A stretch of 64,000 bases of DNA, from the NCBI GenBank assembly GCA_003223025.1, contig QHXR01000001.1:147738-211737 (forward strand), written 5' to 3'. The translations under genes and the position numbers were made by a program. The notes below the pieces were generated by a model. That model was not told where the DNA came from. It made no database searches and saw nothing but the letters and a program-made list of their open reading frames with translations. Origin of the DNA: Acidobacteriota bacterium (GTDB taxonomy: Bacteria > Acidobacteriota > Blastocatellia > Pyrinomonadales > Pyrinomonadaceae). Positions 35,770 through 46,550 of this stretch are shown one piece after another (position 1 is the stretch's first letter; each line of letters begins with the position of its first letter).

Positions 35770-36702
35770 ATGAATGCACGGATCTTGAGCGGTAAAGATA
35801 TCGCCGAATCGATCAAATCTGAGGTTGCGGCGGATATTGCCCGCCTTAAAACCGAGTACGGATTTGCGCCTTGTCTCGCGGTCGTCCGCGTTGGCGACGA
35901 TCCGGCATCGGCCGTATATGTCGGAAACAAGGTCAGGACATCCGAGGAGATCGGTCTCGTTTCGGAGCATCATCATCTGCCGGAGAACGTTTCGCGAGCG
36001 GAGCTTGTCGGTCTGGTTCGATCTCTGAATTGGCGTGAGGAAGTAGATGGGATCCTCGTCCAGTTGCCTTTGCCGGATCAGATCAACGAGCGAGAGATCA
36101 TAGAAATGATCGATCCCGACAAGGACGTCGACGGATTCCATCCTGTGAATGTCGGACGCTTGTCGCAAGGCGAAAAGTCGCTCGTCCCGTGCACGCCGGC
36201 GGGTGTTATCGAGATACTCAAGCGATCGGAGATCGAGATCGGCGGAAAGAACGCCGTGATCGTCGGGCGGAGCAACATCGTCGGCAAACCGATGGCGATG
36301 CTTCTGCTGCAGGAGAATGCGACGGTCACGATCTGTCATTCGCGAACTCGCGATCTGCCTGAGATGACGCGGCGGGCCGACATTCTCGTCGCCGCTATCG
36401 GTCGTCCGGGATTCATCCGCGGCGAGCACATTGGCGAAGGCGCGACGGTCATCGATGTCGGGATCAACAACGTCTCCGACGTCGATCTCGCCCGCGACCT
36501 TTTCGGAGACGACGAGATCGAGAAGCGTCTGGCGGCGATCGAGAAACGCGGTTTCACGCTTGTCGGCGATGTGAATCCGAGGGAAGCGAAAGAGAAGGCG
36601 GGAAATTTTACTCCTGTCCCCGGCGGCGTCGGCCTGTTGACCGTCGCGATGCTGATGAAGAACACGGTGGAAGCGGCGAAGACTAGAAGAGGAGTTGAAT
36701 AG
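35770..36702 (+). CDS. folD: Methylenetetrahydrofolate dehydrogenase/cyclohydrolase
   Basis: A 310-residue bifunctional folate enzyme that oxidises 5,10-methylene-THF and hydrolyses 5,10-methenyl-THF. Conserved blocks: VGDDPASAVYVGNKVR with the catalytic Lys-type region, GILVQLPLP, DKDVDGFHPVNVGRL, PCTPAGVIEIL, the NADP site VIVGRSNIVGKP, and CHSRTRDL. No signal or additional domain. Complete and standard length. Confidence 0.96.
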   Translation: MNARILSGKDIAESIKSEVAADIARLKTEYGFAPCLAVVRVGDDPASAVYVGNKVRTSEEIGLVSEHHHLPENVSRAELVGLVRSLNWREEVDGILVQLPLPDQINEREIIEMIDPDKDVDGFHPVNVGRLSQGEKSLVPCTPAGVIEILKRSEIEIGGKNAVIVGRSNIVGKPMAMLLLQENATVTICHSRTRDLPEMTRRADILVAAIGRPGFIRGEHIGEGATVIDVGINNVSDVDLARDLFGDDEIEKRLAAIEKRGFTLVGDVNPREAKEKAGNFTPVPGGVGLLTVAMLMKNTVEAAKTRRGVE

Positions 36703-36713
36703 ACTGGGGCTGG

Positions 36714-36812
36714 TCGGACATATGGGACTGATGGGACGAATGGGACCAATCGGTCCAACGGTTTCATAAGTCCCATAAGTCCCATAAGTCCTATAAGTCC
36801 GATAGGTCCGCA
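36714..36812. repeat. Inverted repeat of iterated GGGAC(TTAT) words
   Basis: GGTCGGACATATGGGACTGATGGGACGAATGGGACC pairs with iterated AAGTCCCATAAGTCC units at 36767-36812; the centre is GGACCAATCGGTCC. It fills the folD-mazG gap. Confidence 0.88.
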
Positions 36813-36833
36813 TTCGACTCATTACAAAACGCT

Positions 36834-37133
36834 ATGACCTTTGAAGAATATCAATCTGAAGCGAGCGTCACGGCGCTCTATCCGCGACGAATGAATAATC
36901 TCGAGTATCCGACGCTCGGACTCGCGGGCGAAGCAGGCGAGGTCGCGAACATCGTCAAGAAGATCCAGCGCGATCACGCTGGCGTGATCACCGACGAAGT
37001 GCGCGGGAAATTGAAGGACGAGCTAGGCGACGTGCTGTGGTACATCTCCGCGTGTGCCGACGAACTGGGTTTGACGCTCCAAGAGGTCGCCGAGTTCAAC
37101 GTCAATAAGTTAGCGAAGCGACACGGACGGTGA
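36834..37133 (+). CDS. MazG-like nucleotide pyrophosphohydrolase
   Basis: A 99-residue all-alpha NTP pyrophosphatase of the single-domain MazG-like type. The metal-binding EExxE-type pattern is spread over GLAGEAGEVANIVKKI and LKDELGDVLWYISA, which fits the E-x2-E-x12-E-x2-D signature. Members hydrolyse non-canonical or excess NTPs. The ATG lies just after an inverted repeat; no strong ribosome site is visible. Confidence 0.88.
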   Translation: MTFEEYQSEASVTALYPRRMNNLEYPTLGLAGEAGEVANIVKKIQRDHAGVITDEVRGKLKDELGDVLWYISACADELGLTLQEVAEFNVNKLAKRHGR

Positions 37134-37137
37134 GGGA

Positions 37138-37264
37138 AGACAAGAGACGGGAGACATGAGACGGGAGACATGAGACATGAGATGGCTTTCGTATACCGGT
37201 CTCCTGTCTCCCGTCTCCTGTCTCCCGTCTCCCGTCTCCCGTCTCCTGTCTCTCGTCTTTCGTC
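37138..37264. repeat. Inverted repeat of iterated GACGGGA / TCCCGTC words
   Basis: The left arm (37138-37185) has AGACGGGAGACATGAGACGG units and the right arm (37200-37264) has six TCTCCCGTCTCC-like units. The arms differ in unit number. It lies between the MazG-like gene and coaE and lengthens the coaE reading frame upstream. Confidence 0.88.
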
Positions 37265-37266
37265 TT

Positions 37267-37869
37267 ATGAAGAAAATTGGTCTGACAGGTTCGATCGCGG
37301 TTGGGAAATCGTTTGTCTGCGATGTCTTTCGCGAGCTCGGATGCGCCGTGCTGGATGCCGATGAGGTCGCTCGCGATGTCGTCGAACCGGGAACGATCGG
37401 CTTGCAGCGTGTCGTCGAGGCATTCGGAGATTCGATCCTGAATGCAGATGGAAGCCTCGATCGTCCAAAACTCGGATCGATCGTTTTCTCCGACGAAGAA
37501 AAACGTCTGCTTCTCAATTCGATCGTCCATCCGCTTGTTTTCGAATCTCAGAACGCGTGGCTCGAGGAAGTCGAGTCGATCGATCCGGACGCGATTGCGA
37601 TCGTCGATGCGGCATTGATGATCGAATCAGGCGGTTACAAGCGGTTCGAGAAGCTGATTGTCGTCTGGTGCGAACCTGAACTACAATTGCAGCGACTGAT
37701 GGCCCGCGACGGAATCTCGAAAGAGGTCGCACAAAAGAGGATCGCGGCCCAATTACCCCAGGACGAGAAAAAACGGTTCGCGAATTTCCTGATCGATACA
37801 TCTAAGGGTTACGACGATACGCGTCGTGAGACGACTGAGATCTTCCGCCAGTTGAAACTTTCTCGATAG
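37267..37869 (+). CDS. coaE: Dephospho-CoA kinase
   Basis: CoaE phosphorylates dephospho-CoA in the last step of coenzyme A synthesis. The 200-residue product has the P-loop GLTGSIAVGKS at the N-terminus, VLDADEVARDVVEPG, HPLVF and a C-terminal (M)ARDGISKEVAQKRIAAQ lid block. The start at 37267 matches the family N-terminus; residues upstream in the same frame come from the inverted repeat. Confidence 0.95.
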   Translation: MKKIGLTGSIAVGKSFVCDVFRELGCAVLDADEVARDVVEPGTIGLQRVVEAFGDSILNADGSLDRPKLGSIVFSDEEKRLLLNSIVHPLVFESQNAWLEEVESIDPDAIAIVDAALMIESGGYKRFEKLIVVWCEPELQLQRLMARDGISKEVAQKRIAAQLPQDEKKRFANFLIDTSKGYDDTRRETTEIFRQLKLSR

Positions 37870-37889
37870 TTCTACGCAGGTTTCGATTC

Positions 37890-39692
37890 GTGCAGCAGCT
37901 CAATAAAACAAATCAAAAGCGACGATCGGCATATCGATCCCGGAGCATTCTCGTGTGTCTCCTGGCGGTACTGTTTGTTTCGTCGGCTTGTAACGATCTC
38001 GAGAAACCAAAATCCGAGCCGTACTATTCGGGAACTACGCCTCCGCGGAAGCAGGAATTTCGTTGGAGTAACGGCAAGCTTCCGAAGACGCTCGATCCGG
38101 CCCGAGCCACGGCTCCGCCCGAAACCGATCTCGTCCGCGCCGTCCTTGAAGGATTGACCGAGATCGACGCGAAGACGTTAAAGGAAAAACCTGCCGTTGC
38201 CGAAAGCTGGACGACGAGCGATGACTTTCGGACATGGACCTTTCACTTGAGGCCGAATGCCCGATGGTCGAATGGCAAGCCGCTCACGGCTGAAGATTTT
38301 GCGCGTTCGTGGCGAAGGCTCGGCGAGATGGGCGACGCGCTCGTGCAACGCGATCTGCTCAAGAACATCGTTGGATTTCCTCTTCCAAAAAAACAGATCA
38401 TCGTTCCGTCGACCGAACTTATACCGAATACAAATGTCGCTCCGGAGACCGAAGGCGGCACGAATGCCAACGCGACTCCACCCGCTCCCACGAGCGCAAA
38501 TGCAAACGCGAACGTGAACCGCGACGCAGGACCCGCGCCTCCCGCGTTCGGAGTTTCTGCGCTCGATCCGCTTACGCTGCAAGTGCTTCTTATAGCGCCG
38601 GACAAAGATTTTCCGAAGCTCGTTGCACACCCGCTCTTCCGTCCCGTGTTCGATGCGGTCGAGATCGCTAATAAAGCGCCCGGCCCAAATTTCATCACGA
38701 ACGGTGCATTTAAGATTACGATCGTCGACGATGGCGGAATTACTCTCGAGCGTTCGCAGAGCTATTGGAATCGCGAAGCGATCGCGCTCGAGCGAGTCCG
38801 CTTTGTCGCGAACGAGAACGCGGAGCAGGCTCTGGACGCATATCGTGCCGGTGAGATCGATGCGGTGACGAATGCAGATTTCGAACCGCTCGCATTAAAG
38901 CTTCTCGAGCCGTTCGATGATTTCCGTCGGCGGACGCACGCGGCGGTGAATTTCTACGAGATCAATCACGAAGTAGCTCCGTTCGACGATCGTCGTGTAC
39001 GTGAAGCGCTCGCGATCTCTATCGAACGCGAACGACTCACGGAAGGCGAGATGGAAGGCCTGACACAACCGGCACTTTCATTCCTCCCGTTCGTGTCCGC
39101 GGATGAGACAAAGATCGTGCAAGACAAGGACCGCGCGAAGGATCTAATGGAAGACGCGGGATTTGCCGGCGGAAAAGATTTTCCGGTCATCAGATTGGTG
39201 ATCAATCGAAATGATACTCAGCAACGCGTCGCTCGTGCGGTGGCGCGGATGTGGAAAGAGACGTTGAACGTCGAGACGGAGATCGTCGTGAAGGAAACTG
39301 CCGAAGTAGAAGAAGCTCGCGTGACTGGTGACTTCGACTTGATCCGGCGAAATACGGTTTTCCCGACGGCGGATGAACTGATGAGTATTCTCTCGATCCT
39401 AAAGCCGCCTCAAAATACGACGGTGAATACTGAGCCGGCTAAGGGCACCGGTGTCGAGGCGCGCGATCCGAAGAATGTCATCGACAAGCCGCAGCAAAGC
39501 TCGACCCCGGTCGAGGCACCGGACGTCACGATGTCTGAGGAGAATGCAGTCTACGAGCTGTGGGCGATACCGCTTTATTTTCCGACGTCGTACTCGCTCG
39601 TCAAACCTTACGTCTCGGGTTTTGAGATGAACAGCCTCGATGCTCCGTCGCTGGCGGATGTTTCGATCAACAGCGACTGGCAACCGAAGTAG
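37890..39692 (+). CDS. ABC transporter peptide-binding lipoprotein (SBP family 5)
   Basis: A 600-residue solute-binding protein of the OppA/DppA type, anchored as a lipoprotein (hydrophobic LVCLLAVLFVSSAC). Family blocks: PKTLDPARATAPPETDLVRAVLEGLTE, AVAESWTTSDDFRTWTFHLRPNARWSNGKPLTAEDFARSWRRL, and a late EGLTQPALSFLP region. A low-complexity linker rich in Asn/Ala (NANATPPAPTSANANANVN) sits in the middle. GTG start at 37890, GCAGG about 8 nt upstream. It is the first gene of the peptide transporter cluster. Confidence 0.88.
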   Translation: MQQLNKTNQKRRSAYRSRSILVCLLAVLFVSSACNDLEKPKSEPYYSGTTPPRKQEFRWSNGKLPKTLDPARATAPPETDLVRAVLEGLTEIDAKTLKEKPAVAESWTTSDDFRTWTFHLRPNARWSNGKPLTAEDFARSWRRLGEMGDALVQRDLLKNIVGFPLPKKQIIVPSTELIPNTNVAPETEGGTNANATPPAPTSANANANVNRDAGPAPPAFGVSALDPLTLQVLLIAPDKDFPKLVAHPLFRPVFDAVEIANKAPGPNFITNGAFKITIVDDGGITLERSQSYWNREAIALERVRFVANENAEQALDAYRAGEIDAVTNADFEPLALKLLEPFDDFRRRTHAAVNFYEINHEVAPFDDRRVREALAISIERERLTEGEMEGLTQPALSFLPFVSADETKIVQDKDRAKDLMEDAGFAGGKDFPVIRLVINRNDTQQRVARAVARMWKETLNVETEIVVKETAEVEEARVTGDFDLIRRNTVFPTADELMSILSILKPPQNTTVNTEPAKGTGVEARDPKNVIDKPQQSSTPVEAPDVTMSEENAVYELWAIPLYFPTSYSLVKPYVSGFEMNSLDAPSLADVSINSDWQPK

Positions 39693-39803
39693 ACGGAAAT
39701 AGAATCCAAAGACCGCCGTGTGGTAAAGTATTGCCAATTAGCGATTTCCCCGTTTTTCTTCCCGTGGCGTGCGTCGCCCGAATTATTTCTCCCGGAGTTT
39801 TTT

Positions 39804-41870
39804 ATGAAGAGGATGCGTTCTGTAATTCCTTATCTCTGCTTCGTATTGATATTGGCTCTGCTCCTTTCGAGCTGCACGTCGTCCGCGAAAAGTCGGTTTT
39901 GGGGACGGACCGTCGCTCCTTCCGACAACGTACTCAAATACATTTCAGGTTCTGAACCGGAGTCGCTTGATCCCGCCATACCGAACGGACAACCGGAAGC
40001 TCGGATCCTGATGGCGCTCTACGACGGTTTGATCGAGTACGATCCGATCACGATGGAGCCGATCCCGGGCCTCGCCGAAAGTTGGGAAGTAAAAGAGAAC
40101 GGCACCGAGTACATTTTCCATCTGCGAAAGAACGGGAAGTTTTCGAATGGTGATCCGATCACGGCGAACGATTTTGTCTACACGATCCGTCGAGGTTTCA
40201 AACCCGAGCTCGCATCGCGAAACGCGAGTCTCGGCTACTACATAAAATACTCCGAAGCCTTCAATTCAAATTTTGCATTCGTTAAAGGAGCTGACGGAAC
40301 ATTTCTCTTGAAGAAAGATTTTGTCGAGATGGTGGCCGGTCCGGCTGACGCGGCAGTGCCTGCAGAAGATACTGCGTTTCATAAATATCTCGACGAGCCC
40401 GAACGGCTGGCCGTTCCGACGGTGGAGAAAGATCGGACTAAGCTGCTCGACAGCGATCCGAAGTTGAAGGCGGCGGTTCAAGGCAAAGAGCTCGTTCCCG
40501 TGAAGGCCGAAGACATCGGTGTCGAGGCGATCGACGACTACACGCTACGCATCAAGCTCTATCAACCGGCTCCGTATTTTATGGGTCTGCTCGGCCACCA
40601 GTTTTTCCGCGTCGTCGATCAGAAAGTCGTAGAGAAATTCGGCGACAAATGGTCGCGACCGGAGAACATCGTCACGAGCGGCTCGTTCAGACTCGTCGAG
40701 CATAAGCCGTACGATCAGCTCGTCGTCGAACGAGATCCGATGAACTGGGATGCGGCGAATGTGAAGCTCGATCGCATCGAGTTTTATCCGCTCGATGAAG
40801 CGACCACGATGATGAACCTCTATGTCTCGGGCCGCATCGATGCGACTTACAATCATACGATCCCTGCTCCGTAGTTCGATGAGATCAGCCAGTACAAGGA
40901 CGCATATCTTCTGACCCCGGAGAACGCAAGCGAGTTCTACGTCATCAATGTTAAGAAACCGCCGATGGACAATCAGAAAGTCCGCGAGGCGTTTGCTCTT
41001 GCGATCGATCGCGACGATTACGTAAAACTACGGCGAACGTACAAGCCGCTCGTCGATTTCGTACCGTTCGGGATTTATCCGAAATACGAAGAGGCTCGTG
41101 ACAAGGTCTACACAGCGGAACTGAAAAAGCAGGGAAGCTCCCTCGACGAATGGAAAGCTCGAAAGTTCAACGCAGAAAAAGCGCGACAGCTCATGACCGA
41201 GGCGGGATTTCCGGTCCAGAAATCCGGCAGCGGATGGAGCTGCCCGTCGTTCTCGGTCGATCACGTTTCGATCACGTACAACACCGCGGAGAGTAATAAG
41301 TCGACGGCCGAGTTCGTGCAGGCGCAGTGGAAACAAAATCTTGGAATCACGGTGCCGCTCAAGAACATGGAGTTCAAAACGTTCTTGCCGCTTCTCAATC
41401 GCGTCGATTATGAAGGCTTCGGCCGTCGCGGTTGGGTCGGCGATTACATGGACCCGTACACGTTTCTCTACCTTTTTTATTCGCCGCAGAATTCCGGTGC
41501 GACGGGATGGTGGGATCCGAAGTTCGATCGCATGCTTGATGAAGCGAACAACACTGTCGATGAGCAGGTTCGATATGAAAAGCTCGCCGCCGCCGAGCTT
41601 TACATGATGCAGAAACAGATCGTCGTTCCGCTTGGCGTGCCCGGGACGAGTTGGCTGAAAAAGCCTTACGTGAAAGGGCTTTATCCGAATCCAGGTACAT
41701 TGCATCCGTGGAAGTTTGTGTACATCGAACGCGATCCGGCGAAGTGGGATACCGATGTTGAAAATCTGCTGACGGTCAAGGATCCGATAGTCCAGCAGCA
41801 GCTCGCCGCGATAGTCAAAACTCAGCAAGATTTTGTGAAGTCGAAGGCGAACGAAAAGGCGGCGGAGTAA
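39804..41870 (+). pseudogene. Second peptide-binding lipoprotein with in-frame amber codon
   Basis: One long OppA/DppA-type reading frame of about 688 codons, interrupted by TAG at 40872-40874 between NHTIPAP and FDEISQYKD. Both sides are in the same frame and both carry family sequence: before the stop, lipobox LLSSC, ESLDPAIPNGQPEARILMALYDGLIEYD and AESWEVKENGTEYIFHLRKNGKFSNGDPITANDFVY; after it, NQKVREAFALAIDRDDYV and the C-terminal lobe. GGAG lies 7 nt before the ATG. The codon could be a recoded TGG or CAG, a nonsense mutation or a base error. The downstream part alone (from ATG 40965) would lack the first lobe. Confidence 0.85.
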
Positions 41871-41901
41871 TCAGCTTCGCATCGCGTAGCGATCGCATGA
41901 A

Positions 41902-42031
41902 TTTAGCCGTGGCCCTTTAGGCCACGGTAAAGCCATCCAAGATTTCGTCGCGTAGCGACGACTGAATTCGATCGTCGCTACGCGACGAAAACCGGTTTGC
42001 CGTTACCGTGGCCTAAAGGGCCACGGCTAAA
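41902..42031. repeat. Perfect 29-bp inverted repeat (family A, copy 2)
   Basis: The arms 41902-41930 and 42003-42031 are exact complements (TTTAGCCGTGGCCCTTTAGG...). The inner arms 41943-41961 and 41972-41990 (TTTCGTCGCGTAGCGACGA) are also exact. Same words as 1144-1274 and 46314-46491. Confidence 0.95.
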
Positions 42032-42082
42032 CTCACGCGGCCGCCTACGGGGCCCAGAATTAACTCGACAACGCGTCGAACT

Positions 42083-43000
42083 ATGCTGACATTTATACTC
42101 CGCAGAATACTTCTGATCGTTCCGATGGCGCTGCTCGTCGTGACGGTGACGTGGGGGCTTATCCGAGTCGCACCGGGAACCTTTTACGACAGCGAGAAGA
42201 AATTGCCGCCGGCGATCGAGGCCAACATTCGCGCGAAGTACGGACTCGATCAACCTTGGTACTGGCAGTATTGGCTGATGATCAAGAATGTCGCTAAGGG
42301 CGACTTCGGCGATTCGCTTCGCTACATCGGACAGTCGGTGAATGAGATCATTTGGCGCCATCTTCCGTACTCGGCGACGATCGGTCTGCTCGCATATTTC
42401 ATTGCTCTGATAATAGGTGTCTCTGCCGGAATAATCGCGGCACTAAAACAAAATTCCAGATTCGATTACGGTGCGATGGCGGCAGCGATGCTCGGACTTT
42501 CGGTGCCGAACTTTGTTCTCGGGCCGATCCTCGTACTAGTTCTCGCGCTCGGTCTGTATATTCTTCCGCCGGCTCGTTGGGGCGGGATATCGGGACTGAT
42601 CTTACCGGTCGCAACACTTGCCGGAGTCTATGCGGCCTACATCGCGCGACTGACGCGAGCGGGAATGCTCGAGGTCATGCGATCAGACTACATTCGAACG
42701 GCGCGTGCGAAGGGTCTGAGTGAAACGGTCGTTCTGCTCAAACACGGATTGCGCGGCGGGATCATTCCGGTCGTTTCATACACCGGTCCGGCACTCGCGG
42801 CACTGCTCGCGGGAACGGTTGTCGTCGAGAGAATTTTTTCTATCCCGGGTCTTGGAAATATTTTTATCCAGGCGGTGCTGAATCGCGATGAGCCACTTGT
42901 GCTCGGCATCGTCGCGTTTTTGTCGATCCTGATCATGGTCTTTAATTTGATCGTCGACATTTCGTACGGATTCCTTGATCCGAGGATCAGATATGAGTAG
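42083..43000 (+). CDS. dppB: Peptide ABC transporter permease (DppB/OppB type)
   Basis: A 305-residue inner-membrane permease with six hydrophobic helices. The N-terminal helix FILRRILLIVPMALLVVTVTWGLIRVAPG and the EAA-loop region (IRTARAKGLSETVVLLKHGLR) that docks on the ATPases are typical of the BPD_transp_1 family. It lies downstream of the two binding proteins, separated from them by an inverted repeat, and upstream of the dppC-like gene. Confidence 0.93.
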   Translation: MLTFILRRILLIVPMALLVVTVTWGLIRVAPGTFYDSEKKLPPAIEANIRAKYGLDQPWYWQYWLMIKNVAKGDFGDSLRYIGQSVNEIIWRHLPYSATIGLLAYFIALIIGVSAGIIAALKQNSRFDYGAMAAAMLGLSVPNFVLGPILVLVLALGLYILPPARWGGISGLILPVATLAGVYAAYIARLTRAGMLEVMRSDYIRTARAKGLSETVVLLKHGLRGGIIPVVSYTGPALAALLAGTVVVERIFSIPGLGNIFIQAVLNRDEPLVLGIVAFLSILIMVFNLIVDISYGFLDPRIRYE

Positions 43001-43013
43001 TTAGTTTCGTTTA

Positions 43014-43092
43014 TTGTTCCTCTTATTCCGTATGTTCCGTGGTTAACTCGTTGGCGACTATTGGAACCACGGAATGCACGGAACAAGAGGAA
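43014..43092. repeat. Inverted repeat of iterated TTCCGT words
   Basis: TTGTTCCTCTTATTCCGTAT... at 43014-43044 pairs with AACCACGGAATGCACGGAAC at 43065-43092. It is close in sequence to 10509-10625. It lies in the dppB-dppC gap. Confidence 0.85.
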
Positions 43093-43130
43093 AAGAAAGA
43101 AGAAGAGAAGGCGGGAATCAGATCAATATA

Positions 43131-44474
43131 ATGTTAAGGGAACTGAGTTGTCCAAAATGCGGTGCACCGGTCACGCTGGCGAGCGAAGATCAGCGCGCGG
43201 TCGTTTGCAGCTTTTGTAATGCAACGTCGATCCTTGATCAGAACGACGACGCTCGACTCATTTTGGAAGAAGACAAGCAGATCTTATTAGAAGAAGAACT
43301 GCCGGGCGAAGGCGTTCCAAAGGTCGCGGGCACCTCGCTCTGGGCCGATGCGTGGAAGCGGCTTCTCAAAAATAAACTCGCAGTATTCGGGATGATCGTG
43401 CTTGCGTTGATGATCGTTCTCGTGTCGCTCGGGCCCGTGATCCTGAGACTGCTCACCGGCATCACCGCCGACTACATTCCCGCCGACGGAGACCTTATCA
43501 AATCGTTTCCGCCGTCATCGCGGCACCCGATGGGAACCGATGAACAGGGCCGCGATATTCTTGCACGAGTTCTACAGGGCGGACGGATTTCGCTGGCGGT
43601 CGGCTTGATCTCGACCATCGTCTCGCTCGCCGTCGGCGTCTCGTACGGAGCGATCGCGGGCTATCTCGGCGGCAAGATCGACAATGTGATGATGCGGCTC
43701 GTGGACATCATTTACGCGATACCGTACATCCTCATAGTGATCGTATTACTCTCAGTTTTCGGCGGTCCGAACACGCAGGTTCTGATCGGGGCTTTGCCGG
43801 CGATCCTCACCGGATTGATCGTCGGAGTCGTTGGTATCCTCGTCGCGGTCAACATATTTCGAAAGATCTTTGGCGAGATCTCGGCGCAAAACTTTGGCGA
43901 GACGATCGTTCGGTTCGTTGTCGGACTGATCTTCGCCGGAGTGGTCGTTGCTCTGGCTGCCCTTAGCTCCGTATTCGTTTTCCGCACGAATGTCGGAGCG
44001 TCGATCGCCGAGAGTTATTCGGGCTCGGTCAGTCTTGGAATGAGTCAGATCTTCCTTTTATTTTTCGCTCTGGGTCTGGTGTCATGGCTGACAATGGCTC
44101 GAGTCGTTCGCGGCCAGATCCTTAGCTTGAAGAATCAGGAGTTTGTGCTCGCGGCGAAAGCGACAGGTGTCTCGACGTTCGGAATAATCTTTCGCCATCT
44201 CGTGCCGAACGCGCTCGGTCCGGTGATCGTGTACGCGACGCTTACGGTTCCGAGCGTTATGTTGTCCGAAGCGTTTCTCTCGTATCTCGGATTGGGCGTT
44301 CAGGCGCCGTACGCCTCGTGGGGAAGTCTCGCCGCGGACGGTGTAAAGAACATCGCGATCTTTCCGTGGCAGTTGATTTTCCCCGGCGTGACGATGGCGT
44401 TGACATTGTTCTCGCTGAATTTTTTGGGTGACGGTTTGCGTGACGCACTCGATCCGCAGACTAGGAAGTTTTGA
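43131..44474 (+). CDS. dppC: Peptide ABC transporter permease (DppC type) with N-terminal zinc ribbon
   Basis: A 447-residue permease. Residues 1-30 form an unusual zinc ribbon (SCPKCGAPVTL, then VVCSFCNAT), followed by an acidic linker. The permease proper starts near residue 70 (WKRLLKNKLAVFGMIVLALMIVL) and has SSRHPMGTDEQGRDILARVLQGGRISL and an EAA-type loop (FVLAAKATGVSTFGIIFRHLVPN). About 90 extra residues with two additional hydrophobic helices lie between the third and later helices (after FGGPNTQVL), so the protein is some 140 residues longer than ordinary DppC. The start at 43131 is the ATG of the ribbon; upstream codons are repeat-derived. Confidence 0.88.
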   Translation: MLRELSCPKCGAPVTLASEDQRAVVCSFCNATSILDQNDDARLILEEDKQILLEEELPGEGVPKVAGTSLWADAWKRLLKNKLAVFGMIVLALMIVLVSLGPVILRLLTGITADYIPADGDLIKSFPPSSRHPMGTDEQGRDILARVLQGGRISLAVGLISTIVSLAVGVSYGAIAGYLGGKIDNVMMRLVDIIYAIPYILIVIVLLSVFGGPNTQVLIGALPAILTGLIVGVVGILVAVNIFRKIFGEISAQNFGETIVRFVVGLIFAGVVVALAALSSVFVFRTNVGASIAESYSGSVSLGMSQIFLLFFALGLVSWLTMARVVRGQILSLKNQEFVLAAKATGVSTFGIIFRHLVPNALGPVIVYATLTVPSVMLSEAFLSYLGLGVQAPYASWGSLAADGVKNIAIFPWQLIFPGVTMALTLFSLNFLGDGLRDALDPQTRKF

Positions 44475-44476
44475 GT

Positions 44477-44595
44477 TTAGAGTGCGCGATTTATCGCGGT
44501 GTCAGCTCGTGTAACGAGCGGAAGTTTGATATTGGAGGTCGGTAAAACGCGATAGATCGCGGGCTGAAACTACGCGATGAATCGCGCACTCTGAA
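44477..44595. repeat. Inverted repeat (family D, copy 2)
   Basis: TTTAGAGTGCGCGATTTATC... at 44477-44507 pairs with GCTGAAACTACGCGATGAAT... at 44563-44595. The arm matches that at 14266-14294. It lies in the dppC-dppD gap and abuts the dppD start. Confidence 0.9.
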
Positions 44596-44597
44596 CG

Positions 44598-45911
<1,314 letters not shown>

Positions 45912-46313
45912 GGAAGCGTACATGAATGCGAACGGTAAATGGACGAAAATGCCGCCGTCGAATACGACGATCCCGACGCTTCGCGATTCGTTTACCGAAG
46001 AAGGTTTGAAATCTTTGACCGACGTCACATTCGAAGGCGAAGATTCCGTCGACGGAAAACCGGCACTGGCGTATGGCTACAAGAACGTCACACCGGTCGG
46101 CGCAAATCCGTTCACGTCGAAGATCTGGATAAGCCAGGACACGGGCGCGCCGTTGAAGATCTACGTTGAATACTCGAACGGAACTTTGAATAACATGACG
46201 GTCAACTACGATACCGAAACCAAGGTCACGATCGAGCCGCCGGTGGTGAAATGAAGCGTTGGATTGCACAGATCAGCACCACCTTCTATAAGCGGTCGGT
46301 TGAGAGCAGCTTT

Positions 46314-46491
46314 GGATCGCGTAGCGATAAAATGAATTTAGCCGTGGCCCTTAAGGCCACGGAAAATCGGACGAGCCGCCGCGTCGCGTCAGCGACGCCT
46401 GAACTCAACCGTCGATACGCGACGAGATTACATGACGACGAAACCGTGGCCTTAAGGGCCACGCCTAAATTCATGCCATCGCTACGCGACC
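46314..46491. repeat. Inverted repeat (family A, copy 3)
   Basis: 46314-46362 (GGATCGCGTAGCGATAAAAT...GGCCACGG) pairs with 46444-46491 with few mismatches. The inner GCGTCGCGTCAGCGACGC hairpin replaces the GTAGC version of copies 1 and 2. Confidence 0.9.
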
Positions 46492-46550
46492 AAACCCGAT
46501 ACGGTTCGGTAGAACGATAGCTCGGCCGAGCACGGACGGCAATACAATTG

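Noticed and set aside
37177-37266. N-terminal extension of coaE
   Set aside because: Encoded by TCTCCCGTC repeats, and the family N-terminus begins at 37267.
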